From NCBI GenBank assembly GCA_965232895.1, contig OZ247430.1, forward strand, positions 310,001 through 374,000: DNA of 64,000 nt. Reading direction: 5' to 3'. The notes beneath the pieces were generated by a model, which was not told where the DNA came from, searched no databases, and was given only the letters and a program-made list of their open reading frames with translations. Each line of letters opens with the position of its first letter. Positions within the stretch are counted from its first letter, which is position 1. This document shows positions 1-8,057 of this stretch, in pieces. The position numbers and the translations under genes were made by a program. The stretch comes from Bin87 sp965232895. GTDB taxonomy: Bacteria > Chloroflexota > Dehalococcoidia > Lucifugimonadales > UBA3495.

Positions 1-147
1 CAGCGTCTCACGGTCGAACACGAGGACGCTGCCCCGCATGCTGATCTGCGGCTCGCCATCCGGGGACACGGTGGCGATGAACATGGGGCAGCGGTCAGCC
101 AAAGCGTTGTCGATGCGGCGGCGGAGTTCATCGTCGATGTAGATCAT
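1..147 (-). CDS. Pyridoxamine 5'-phosphate oxidase-like FMN split-barrel protein (N-terminal fragment)
   Basis: Only the first 49 codons lie in the window; the gene runs off the left edge. The peptide starts MIYIDDELRRRIDNALADRC and continues with a stretch of the type 'PMFIATVSPDGEPQISMRGS', which is the usual first beta-strand pair of PNPOx-like FMN-binding split-barrel proteins. These proteins bind FMN or F420 and often reduce small molecules or heme; the substrate cannot be told from this fragment. The ATG is preceded by an AGGAG ribosome binding site at normal spacing, which supports the start. The gene points leftward, away from a non-coding stretch holding a hairpin repeat. Confidence 0.7.
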   Translation of the reverse strand, partial: MIYIDDELRRRIDNALADRCPMFIATVSPDGEPQISMRGSVLVFDRETL

Positions 148-285
148 GAAAGACTCCTGAAGGGCGCTGCGGGATGCGGAGTCATTCCGAAGAACTTGCT
201 CGCAACCCGGCGAATGGCCCCAATAGGATACCCGAAGAAACGCAGGGTTAGCGGAACCTCTCGCGCCTACTTGCTTTTGTAAATC

Positions 286-395
286 GTCTGGATCAGGATT
301 TACGGAATTTTACGATTGGGCAGGATTGGGAAATCTCCGTCACAGTACGGTTCCAATCCTGATAATCCCCAAATCTTGAAAATCATGATTCTGAC
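286..395. repeat. Imperfect inverted-repeat (REP-like) hairpin element
   Basis: The 345-base gap between the first two genes holds no gene but has an AT-richer block. Left arm (286-331) and right arm (352-395) are imperfect inverted copies built of units like 'GGATCAGGATTT' and 'AATCCTGATAATCC'. Such 'aggatt/aatcct' palindromes are a recurrent intergenic repeat type in many bacterial genomes. A folded hairpin is likely; it is not followed by a T-run, so it is more like a dispersed repeat than a terminator. Confidence 0.5.
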
Positions 396-492
396 GTTTC
401 CCCGCCACAAACCGGTCATGCGCGAGCAGGACCCAGATTGACAGGTTAGCGCCAAGTCGTCCAGCCGAAACTAACGGCGCGCGCAGCAAAGG

Positions 493-1446
493 TCAGCCGA
501 TCAACGGTATCGAGGAGTCGAAAGAAGCTTCTGCGACGGCCAGAGCAGCCTGCTTTTCGGCCTCGCGGGCGGCGCAGGCGGCGCTCATGGCCAACACGTC
601 CTTGGCCCACTCGTCCACGGGTACGTCGATCATGCGCCCCGCGAAGGGAGCGGCGGCGGTGCCGGCGGCCAACGCCTGAGCAAAGACTTCGCGCACTTGC
701 GTGTAGTAATCGACCAGGGACTCCGTGGGCGTGTAGGCCTCGTTCACGGGGCCGATCCAACTGGGGTGCCCGCAGACCATACCCTTGAAGCCCAGGTTCC
801 GCGAGTCGGTGGCGATCTTGACCATTTCCTCGTGGGAGATCTGGCCGGTTTGCACGCACATGGGGTCGGCTACGGCGATGGGCTGCACGCCGGCGGCCGT
901 GGCCTCGATACACAGGCGGCCGCGGGCGAACACGAAGGCGTCGTGCTCGGAGGATTGGGGGATACCAAGAGAGGCAGCGAGGGCAGCCTCGTCGATGCCG
1001 ACCTGCCGGATACGAGGCGATGCCGTGATGATTTCGCGGATATGCCAGATGCCGGCCGCGGTCTCGATGGATGGCGTGATTTCGAGGGAGCCACGGGTCA
1101 CGCCGTGTATTTTTTCCAGATCTGCCAAAATCGCGTCGGCCTCCGCCACCTGATCCGCGGCCTCGACACCGGGAAGCACTATTCCGGTCAACTCCGGCCC
1201 AATGGCTGCATTGCTGTCAGCGTAAACGAAGTCGGCGTTGACGCGCACGAATACCTGCGCTCCGCCCTTGCCGGCGAGAGCCGCGGACTGACGGAGGGTT
1301 TCGCGAACCCGGGCGAGTTCGGCGGCGGGAGCGCCGTCCTGCAGATCGACGGTGACGGCGTCAGCGTGGCGCGTCCAACTGCGCACGACCATCCGTGATT
1401 GGACCGCCGGCACGACAAGGTTGGAGCGTCGTACGAGGATCGACAT
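493..1446 (-). CDS. HpcH/HpaI aldolase / citrate lyase beta (CitE)-like protein, copy 1
   Basis: This 317-residue protein has the CitE-like TIM-barrel layout: an N-terminal 'RRSNLVVPA' strand, a VDLQDG motif (residues 33-38, the LEDSV equivalent), FVRVN (66-70) and the metal-site segment SIET (126-129). Family members cleave or form C-C bonds in acyl-CoA substrates such as malyl-CoA or citramalyl-CoA using Mg2+. The second metal-ligand segment, usually FGxxDLaxxLG, reads VGIDEAALAASLG (149-161). The Asp just before the Leu is replaced by Ala and acidic residues sit 3-4 positions earlier, so metal binding may differ. It is the last gene of a three-gene leftward operon of paralogues, 16 bases after copy 2. 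Confidence 0.8.
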   Translation of the reverse strand: MSILVRRSNLVVPAVQSRMVVRSWTRHADAVTVDLQDGAPAAELARVRETLRQSAALAGKGGAQVFVRVNADFVYADSNAAIGPELTGIVLPGVEAADQVAEADAILADLEKIHGVTRGSLEITPSIETAAGIWHIREIITASPRIRQVGIDEAALAASLGIPQSSEHDAFVFARGRLCIEATAAGVQPIAVADPMCVQTGQISHEEMVKIATDSRNLGFKGMVCGHPSWIGPVNEAYTPTESLVDYYTQVREVFAQALAAGTAAAPFAGRMIDVPVDEWAKDVLAMSAACAAREAEKQAALAVAEASFDSSIPLIG

Positions 1447-1462
1447 ATTGGACAGCTCCCGG

Positions 1463-2485
1463 TCAGTCTGGGGATTCCGCGGACTCGGCGGCTCTCACGC
1501 GGGCGACCGCCTCGGCTTTCTCCTGGTCGCGCTCCTGGCACCGGGATCGCCATTGCAGCAATTCTTCGGCCCGCGCGGCTTCATAGCGATCAATCACGCG
1601 GTGGCGGCCAAGGTACGAGTCAGCCGCCATGGGGCGGGGTGATTCTTCCCGATCAACAGCGGAGACGTCGATCTGAACCCAAGTATCCCCGGTGCGGGCG
1701 AGATTGCGGTACTCCTGGAGAACCCACGCGGCGTCCGAAATCTCATCGTCGGTGGGCGCGAAGCCACGGATTTGGGGTTCGACAACGGCCGGATGCAGGC
1801 CGCCACCGATGCGGAAGCCGCACTTTCGGGCCGCGTCGGCTTCGGCGAAAGCGCGGTCAGGATCGCTGACACTGCCCGTTATGTTAGGCGTGAACGGCGC
1901 CGCATGGGGTTCGCGGCCGGCAGCGCGGGCGGCGAGTTCCACCTCGCCCTTACCGTAAACGAACTGGTCGAAGCCCACGAACATCTCGACGCCGAGGTCA
2001 CGGGACATGTCGTAGCCGGAGGCCCCGCCGAAGTCCATCACCCGGGAACTCGCGGTGACGATCTCGTAGGCGTTGGCGACGCCGACTGCGGTCTCGATGT
2101 TGGCGCCGATTTCCACGGTGCCGGGCCGGATGCCACGTTCGGCTTCCAGGCGGGTGATGATCGTGTCCATTCGCTGAATTTCGTGGGCGTACTCCGCCTT
2201 GGGATAGTTGACCATCATCAGCCCGGGCCAAACGACGGCGTTTAGGTCCGCCTCCATCAGGTCGTGATTGATGCGACACACGGCGTCGGCGCCGCCCTTG
2301 TTGACGACGGGGATGGACTCGCGGATCAAGTTGCGGGCAACGTCCTTGAGACGGGGAGGGACCGAGTCCTCCAAATCCATGTTGACGTAGTCGCAGCCGC
2401 GATGCCAGGCGTTGTCGATGAAACGCGGGGTGACAACGGGCATGGTCAGGCCGGACCGCTTCAGTCGCCGTGGTGTGCTGGCCAT
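1463..2485 (-). CDS. HpcH/HpaI aldolase / citrate lyase beta (CitE)-like protein, copy 2
   Basis: A 340-residue CitE-like aldolase and middle gene of the tandem triplet. It keeps the most canonical motifs of the three: LEDSVP (38-43), CRIN (70-73), NIET (129-132) and a YDMSRDLG segment in which Asp159 fits the second Mg2+ ligand. A two- to four-residue insertion (FGGASGYD) precedes that Asp. A 16-base gap on one side and a 9-base gap on the other show one transcription unit. The likely role is a lyase acting on a CoA thioester; the substrate is unknown. The divergence between copies suggests different substrates or a hetero-oligomer rather than simple gene dosage. Confidence 0.8.
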   Translation of the reverse strand: MASTPRRLKRSGLTMPVVTPRFIDNAWHRGCDYVNMDLEDSVPPRLKDVARNLIRESIPVVNKGGADAVCRINHDLMEADLNAVVWPGLMMVNYPKAEYAHEIQRMDTIITRLEAERGIRPGTVEIGANIETAVGVANAYEIVTASSRVMDFGGASGYDMSRDLGVEMFVGFDQFVYGKGEVELAARAAGREPHAAPFTPNITGSVSDPDRAFAEADAARKCGFRIGGGLHPAVVEPQIRGFAPTDDEISDAAWVLQEYRNLARTGDTWVQIDVSAVDREESPRPMAADSYLGRHRVIDRYEAARAEELLQWRSRCQERDQEKAEAVARVRAAESAESPD

Positions 2486-2494
2486 GGGGAACTC

Positions 2495-3436
2495 CTATGG
2501 AACCGGCATGGGAATGCCTTCGACGGCGGCGGCCTTGGAACGGTCGCGGGTCGAACAGGCTTCGGCCAAAGCAATCGTGTTGGCGGCCTGACGAACGATG
2601 TCCGGTGTGAGGACACGGTCATCCACCGAGACGACCGCGCTGGTTCCGGAGGCGGTGGCCGACGCATAGGCCTCGCAAAGACCATGCGCGGCCGCGACAT
2701 CGGATTCTGGTGGAGTGAATCCAGCGTTCAAGGGAGGCGCCTGGTCGGGCTGCACGCAGAAAGAACCGTGAAAACCGATGGCGCGCCCACGCTGGGCAGC
2801 GGCGAGAGTGTTCGCGGGGGTAGCGAGCAGGCCGCGATCGGGGAAACGCCACCAGGCGCCCAGCGGAACGGTTCCGGTGGCCGATGCCAGGGTCACCAGT
2901 CGCTGCATCAGGTACTGCATGAGGTGGATCTCCCCCGAGGGTTCCGGCCGCAGGTCCATCACCAGGTCAGCGCGGCCCAGCGAAAGCCCCCAGGTGCGCG
3001 AACTGGCGGTGGCGACCTCGTAACCGTTGTGGTTGCCCAGGGCAGTTTCCAGGCAGAGGACCAATTCAACGCTGCCGGGCAGCATACCGCGGCGACTTTC
3101 CAGGTCGGATATGATGGCGTCGATAGCAGCGACCTGCTCGGGAGTTTCGGCGCGGCTCACCACGATGCCGTCAAGCCCGGGCCACACCGCGGCGGTGAGA
3201 TCCGCGAGCATCAACTCGGGGTCAATCTGGACAAACACCTCGGCGCCGGTGGATTTGGCTGGAACCAGTAACTCAGGCAACGACTCACGCGCCGCGGGTT
3301 TGTCGGTTTCGGTCACGAACTCGGCGAGATCCAGGACGATCACGTCCGCGCCAGCCGAGGGGGCATCTGACACGCGTTCGGAGTGTGAGACGGGCGCGAG
3401 CAACCAGGAGCGACGAACTTTGGGAGAGCCGATCAT
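2495..3436 (-). CDS. HpcH/HpaI aldolase / citrate lyase beta (CitE)-like protein, copy 3 (divergent)
   Basis: First gene of the leftward triplet, 313 residues. The fold signature is present, with VIVLDLAEF at 32-40, CLET at 128-131 and GRADL at 154-158 supplying one acidic ligand. However, LEDSV is changed to LAEFV and the conserved Arg of the RxN strand is Gln (VQID), so this copy is the least likely to be a standard lyase. Family knowledge says the Arg contacts the CoA substrate; loss of activity or altered chemistry is an inference. An inverted repeat that could be an operator lies 30-60 bases upstream of the ATG. Confidence 0.72.
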   Translation of the reverse strand: MIGSPKVRRSWLLAPVSHSERVSDAPSAGADVIVLDLAEFVTETDKPAARESLPELLVPAKSTGAEVFVQIDPELMLADLTAAVWPGLDGIVVSRAETPEQVAAIDAIISDLESRRGMLPGSVELVLCLETALGNHNGYEVATASSRTWGLSLGRADLVMDLRPEPSGEIHLMQYLMQRLVTLASATGTVPLGAWWRFPDRGLLATPANTLAAAQRGRAIGFHGSFCVQPDQAPPLNAGFTPPESDVAAAHGLCEAYASATASGTSAVVSVDDRVLTPDIVRQAANTIALAEACSTRDRSKAAAVEGIPMPVP

Positions 3437-3467
3437 GGAGGATACCAGTGCGTCAATGAGGAATGAA

Positions 3468-3496
3468 CGGCGGCATTATGTTGTATAATGCCGCCG
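3468..3496. promoter_or_regulatory. Perfect 12-bp hairpin / candidate operator upstream of the CitE triplet
   Basis: CGGCGGCATTAT and ATAATGCCGCCG face each other across the 5-base spacer GTTGT, 32 bases upstream of the first CitE ATG. The AT core carries TATAAT on the plus strand and CATAAT on the minus strand, so it may overlap a promoter. There is no T-run, so a terminator is unlikely. Operator (GntR-type binding sites often have such AT-core palindromes) or leader hairpin are both possible. Confidence 0.45.
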
Positions 3497-3570
3497 ATTC
3501 GATAAGGGTCGGAAGGTTTGCCGGAAAAGTGCTGTGGATTATATGTGAGTCGGCCCGGTGTGGCAACATG

Positions 3571-3731
3571 ACTGGACCCTCACGCGTACCCGTTTTGTCT
3601 TTTACATCGATGCACAGGATTTGATTGATTATTGTGAACGCTCCACCCGCACGCCATCATCCGGTCTATCCTGTATATCGATGTAAATTCGCTCCCGTAG
3701 TCGTCAAACTGGGTACGCGTGAGGACTGGAC
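3571..3731. mobile_element. MITE-like palindromic element with 14-bp terminal repeats and 7-bp target duplication
   Basis: The element body is 3578-3724 (147 bases). Its ends are perfect inverted repeats: CCTCACGCGTACCC at 3578-3591 and the reverse complement at 3711-3724. A second inverted pair lies inside (3601-3620 against 3668-3687, 18 of 20 bases, core TTTACATCGAT). ACTGGAC flanks both ends (3571-3577 and 3725-3731), as expected of a target-site duplication. There is no transposase ORF inside, so it would be non-autonomous. The rest of the gap between 3437 and 4017 shows nothing else that I can call. Confidence 0.6.
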
Positions 3732-4017
3732 CGCGTTGTGAAGTTTACGGAGCCGCCAACGAATGACCAATCTGACGTGACTCTTCCAGCCTCCCGGGCC
3801 TTAACCAAGTTGCGCGGTTGCAAAAAGGTTCGCTAAAAGGCGACTCATCGCCGGCAGGAATAGAGTTGTCGCGGAAAGCCGACTGCCACTGCCGACCCTG
3901 CGCCTGAAGGCGCACATCTCGACCACCCACGATGCGCCGGCTAATCCTGGCGGGCGCGCCCAGTCCACCCGATCCGAACGATCAGTCGTTCCCGGATCGA
4001 CAGGAGCAATCCCCAAA

Positions 4018-7000
4018 ATGGCCGCTAGTTTGGAAATCCACGATCTGTTCGATGAGGGACAGGTACAGGTGCGACTGGTAGAAGCGTCGGGCGCGGAGCG
4101 TGAAACGCCACCCGTGGGCTTCGGCATCGACCTCTCGGACGAGGAACGCGCAGCGCTGGACCGGTACCACACCGAATTTCGACGCGGGACGCCAGGGGGG
4201 ATCGCTCAGATTGAAGCGGTCGAACTGGCCATGCGCAACCTGGGACGACTGCTGTTCGAGTCGGCCTTCGGCGCGGAAAGCGAGGGCCGCGGGTTGCTGG
4301 ACGAGGTGATGGGCCGCGACGAACGTGGCGTCCTTACGATCGTGTCCACGCGGTCGGAGTTCATGTCGCTGCCCTGGGAGCTGATGAACGACCCGTCGCT
4401 GGGATATTTCATCAACGGACTGGTGGGTGTAGTGCGTCAATCCTCCACTCCGGCGCCGGCGGACAGTGCGGAAGGGGCGGAGGAAGACACGCTGCACGTG
4501 CTGATGCTCTCCCCGAGCCCGTTGGCTCTCGAGGCCCCTGGTTCGGGGCCACTGATGGCGGAACCGGCGGCAGCGGGAGCCAGCCTGGCCGAAGCGACGG
4601 TGGCCGCGCTGGAAGGACTCAACGTCCAGGTGTCGCTGGACCATCCGAGGCCAGCCACGCTGAACGCGCTGGAGGGCCTGCTGGAACGCAGCCCAAATCA
4701 TTACCACGTGGCCCACGTTGACGGAGCCACCCTGGGCGACGGCGGGGCGATCATCCTCGAGCAGGAAGACGGCAGCCCTGATTCCATCCCCGCGGCTGAC
4801 CTGGGGAGCGCTCTGGCTTCCGGAGGCGTCAACGTGGCGCTGATCACCGCTGGGGTCCAGGAAGAGTTTCCGGCGATGGCAGGATGGGCAGAGGCGGCGC
4901 TGGCGATTGCAGACGCCGGCGTGGCCCAGGTGGCGGTGCTGCCGGCTCCGCTGCATCCTGATGCCGGTGAAGGGGCAGTCGCGACGTTCTACCGCCGCAT
5001 CGCGCAGGGAAACACCGTGGCAGAGGCCGTGTCCGCGATCAGGCGTGGGCTGATGGACACGCCGGAGCGGGTCACGATGTACGGCCGCCGCGTGTTCTGG
5101 GATTGGCACTTGCCCGGGGTGTACCAGTCGCGTAACCACCAGCCGCCCGTGATCACACAGCATCAGCCGGACCCGCTGGCGGCGCCCGTGATCCATCCCG
5201 AGGAAGCGCCCACGGATGACCTGCAGATCCCGGTGGCCGGGCAGTTTGGATTGGTGGGCCGGCAAGCGGAACTGAGGCAACTGGAAAGGGCGTTGAAAGC
5301 GCACTCGGTGGTGCACCTGTCGGGTGACACCGGCGTGGGCAAGACGGAACTGGCGCTGGCGCTGTGCCGCTGGTTCCTGAAGCCGGCTCGGATCGCCTAT
5401 CCGGGCGGCGTGTTCTACGCGGCGTTCGAAACGTCGCAGCCGGCCGGCCTGGAGCGGGTAATCCACGAGATCGGCACGGCGGTGTCGGGCCTGGATTTCG
5501 CCGACATGCCAGCGGAGCAACAGCAGCGGTGGGTAACGGCGTACCTGCACGAAAACGCCTCGCTACTGGTTTGGGACAACGTCGAAAACGTGGCCGGCTT
5601 TCCCGACGGGGTTCCCGGCCTGCTGGGCGACGAGGAGTTGCCGGAGTTGGCGGCGTTCCTGGGTGAGGTGACCAGCGGACCGGTGGGGACGAATGCGCTG
5701 CTGTTGGGCAGAAGAGCCAACGAGGAATGGGTTTCGACGCCTCACGCATCCCTTACGCTGGAGGGACTGGCCGGGGCCGACCGGCTGGCGTTGACCGCCC
5801 GGATCATGCACCAGGCGGAGGTGCCCGCCTCCCGCGTCGCCGCGGATTTCTTTGAACTGCTGGACCTCCTGGACGGGCACCCCTTGGCGATGCAGATCGC
5901 GATACCGCCGGTGAAGGACGTTCCGGCGGCGGCGGCAGTGAGCGAGATAGCGCGGCTGATCGATAGCGAGCCGGAAGGCGAGGAGGCGGGCCGGGGATCG
6001 ACGCTGACCGCAGCGATGGAGTATTCGTTCTCGCGGATGTCGCGGCGCAACCGGACGCACCTGCCGTTCCTTTCGCTATTCCAACGCCGGGTCATGCTGG
6101 ACGTGCTGTCACACATCACGGAGGAGCGGGCGTACGGGCAGGTCTTGGGCGACGATCTCACCGCCGGGGCGTCGCGCAGCCTGCTCTCGCCGGAAGGCGG
6201 GATGCAATCCTCGGGTCGTTCGTACGCGGCGTGCCGAACCATGCTGCGGGCGGCGCAAGCGGCCGGGTTCCTGGAATCGATCTCGCCCAGCGTTTACCAG
6301 ATCAACCCGTCCATGCCGTGGTTTCTGGGGCGGAAACTGGGACGGCAAGTATCCGGCAGCGGAATACAGCAGCTGGAAATGGAGTTCGTCCGCGTGTACG
6401 CCGACACGGCGGACTACTTTATGGAAAGCCTCTACGAGAATCAGGACACCGGGGTCACGGCGGTGCTGGCGGAGGAAGGCAACCTGACGCAGGCGCTGGG
6501 TCTGGCGCTGGAATACCGGCAGTGGGATAACGCCCAAGTGCTGTTCCAACCGCTGGCGCAGGTTTACCGGATGCAGAAGCGGTTCCCCGAATTGCGGCGG
6601 CTGCGTGGGCAGTTGCTGGACACCATCGGGCATACCGCAAGCGAAGCGGAAGGCAACGGGGCCATCGAATTCTGGCAGTATCTACTGGGAACTGACGCGA
6701 TGGAATCGGTGGAGCGGATGGACCTGGAAAGGGCCGACCTGTTCAACCGCCAGCTTTTGGACTACCTGCTGGAACTGCCGGATGGGGAAACGGACCCACG
6801 CACGGCGGCCGTCTACCACCAGAACGGCCTGATCGCCACGCGCAGGGGCCAATATGACACCGCTTCCGAGTGGCTGGAGCGGGGACTGGAAATCATCGAC
6901 GGCGGCGAGGACCAGGAGTCCATCGCCGACGCGTGTTTTGCCATCGGGCAGGTGCGGCATCACCAACGCCAGTACGGCGCCGCCAAGGAGTGGTACACGC

Positions 7001-7773
7001 GGGCGTTGGACATTCACCAGCGGCTGCCCGATTACGAAGAGATGATCAACGACTTTCGCGCGCTGGGATCGGCGTGTCACCTGCGGTTCGAATACGACGA
7101 GGCCAGGAGCTGGTACCACCGGGCGCGGGAAATGGTTGAAGAGAACCGGGACGAGGAGACGGCGGTTTACATCTTCCACTCCCTGGGCACTGTGGACCAC
7201 TCCGAGTACCTCTTCGAGGACGCCCAATCCTGGTACCAGCAGGCGTTGGGCCTGAGCGACCGCCTGGGCATGACCGAGCAGATGATCGTCGAGTTTCATC
7301 ACCTGGGCACGCTGGCGCAGGCTCGCGGCATCCTGGACGAGGCCGACGAGTGGCTGCGGGTCGCGATGGAGTACCGCGAGGAGATGGGCGACCTGCGGGG
7401 CGTCGGCATCGAGGCGCGGCAACTCGGAGTGGTTCACCACGAGCAGGGGGACCTGGACCAGGCGTATCACTGGTACGACCAGGCCCGGATCGCTTTTGAG
7501 AGCGTGCGCGACGTGTTGCGGGCAGCGCGGACCTACGGCCAGCTGGGCATGGTTGAAGAACAGCGCGGGAATCTACCCGACGCCCTGGAATGGGTGGCGC
7601 GCACCTATCAACTGGCGGGGGACCACCAACTGCCCATGATGGTGCAGGTCAAGGCGCACCTGGCGCGGCTCAAGGAGCAGATGGGCGAAGAACCCTTCGC
7701 GCAATGGTGGCGGGACAACATCGGAGTGGAACCGCCGACGGATCTCGATGTGGACGCGAGCGCAGTCTTCTGA
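4018..7773 (+). CDS. CHAT-like domain / STAND NTPase / TPR protein (CHAT catalytic dyad lost)
   Basis: A 1251-residue multidomain protein. Residues about 60-360 match a CHAT (caspase-like) domain: LPWELM near 118 and a C-terminal part of the type 'fYrrIAqGnTVAEAV'. The STAND/NB-ARC NTPase follows, with Walker A GDTGVGKT (436-443), Walker B LLVWDN (Asp520), a GRR sensor-like strand and GHPLAMQIA. A helical linker leads to about eight TPR-type repeats of roughly 40 residues from about 925 to 1205. The CHAT His and Cys are missing: the HFDGHG motif reads HVDGAT (Ala237) and the NAC motif reads TAG (Gly279). So it is probably a sensor/scaffold, not a protease. Related STAND proteins serve in signalling or phage defence; its role here is unknown. 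AGGAG lies upstream of the ATG. It is monocistronic. Confidence 0.85.
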   Translation: MAASLEIHDLFDEGQVQVRLVEASGAERETPPVGFGIDLSDEERAALDRYHTEFRRGTPGGIAQIEAVELAMRNLGRLLFESAFGAESEGRGLLDEVMGRDERGVLTIVSTRSEFMSLPWELMNDPSLGYFINGLVGVVRQSSTPAPADSAEGAEEDTLHVLMLSPSPLALEAPGSGPLMAEPAAAGASLAEATVAALEGLNVQVSLDHPRPATLNALEGLLERSPNHYHVAHVDGATLGDGGAIILEQEDGSPDSIPAADLGSALASGGVNVALITAGVQEEFPAMAGWAEAALAIADAGVAQVAVLPAPLHPDAGEGAVATFYRRIAQGNTVAEAVSAIRRGLMDTPERVTMYGRRVFWDWHLPGVYQSRNHQPPVITQHQPDPLAAPVIHPEEAPTDDLQIPVAGQFGLVGRQAELRQLERALKAHSVVHLSGDTGVGKTELALALCRWFLKPARIAYPGGVFYAAFETSQPAGLERVIHEIGTAVSGLDFADMPAEQQQRWVTAYLHENASLLVWDNVENVAGFPDGVPGLLGDEELPELAAFLGEVTSGPVGTNALLLGRRANEEWVSTPHASLTLEGLAGADRLALTARIMHQAEVPASRVAADFFELLDLLDGHPLAMQIAIPPVKDVPAAAAVSEIARLIDSEPEGEEAGRGSTLTAAMEYSFSRMSRRNRTHLPFLSLFQRRVMLDVLSHITEERAYGQVLGDDLTAGASRSLLSPEGGMQSSGRSYAACRTMLRAAQAAGFLESISPSVYQINPSMPWFLGRKLGRQVSGSGIQQLEMEFVRVYADTADYFMESLYENQDTGVTAVLAEEGNLTQALGLALEYRQWDNAQVLFQPLAQVYRMQKRFPELRRLRGQLLDTIGHTASEAEGNGAIEFWQYLLGTDAMESVERMDLERADLFNRQLLDYLLELPDGETDPRTAAVYHQNGLIATRRGQYDTASEWLERGLEIIDGGEDQESIADACFAIGQVRHHQRQYGAAKEWYTRALDIHQRLPDYEEMINDFRALGSACHLRFEYDEARSWYHRAREMVEENRDEETAVYIFHSLGTVDHSEYLFEDAQSWYQQALGLSDRLGMTEQMIVEFHHLGTLAQARGILDEADEWLRVAMEYREEMGDLRGVGIEARQLGVVHHEQGDLDQAYHWYDQARIAFESVRDVLRAARTYGQLGMVEEQRGNLPDALEWVARTYQLAGDHQLPMMVQVKAHLARLKEQMGEEPFAQWWRDNIGVEPPTDLDVDASAVF

Positions 7774-8057
7774 CCCGTTCAGGCAGGTATGGACACGATG
7801 AACGGGATTGCGCGCCGGATGCCCGGGTTCACTGACATTGGGGAATTTGATCGGTGAATTCAGGTAGGCCATGACCCGAGAACGGCGGGTTTCCCGCTGG
7901 CGCGAAGATGACAGTTGCCGGTGGCGATAGTGATGGCATCGCGGGAATGCAAACAGACTCTCGGATGCAATGACAGGTACAAAGGGATCGAAGTGCGCGG
8001 GTGGGTTTTGGGAAGTGACGTTGAGGATCTGCCGAAGCTGAAACGAGGTGCGTGGAC

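Noticed and set aside
3982..5550. 522-residue minus-strand ORF opposite the CHAT-STAND gene
   Set aside because: Arg/Gln/His-rich translation typical of the antisense of GC-rich coding DNA; the plus frame has recognisable domains.
7774..8057. Short ORFs between the CHAT-STAND and hydrolase genes
   Set aside because: None has a ribosome binding site or a fold-like composition; weak inverted repeats around 7885-7900 are too poor to call a terminator.
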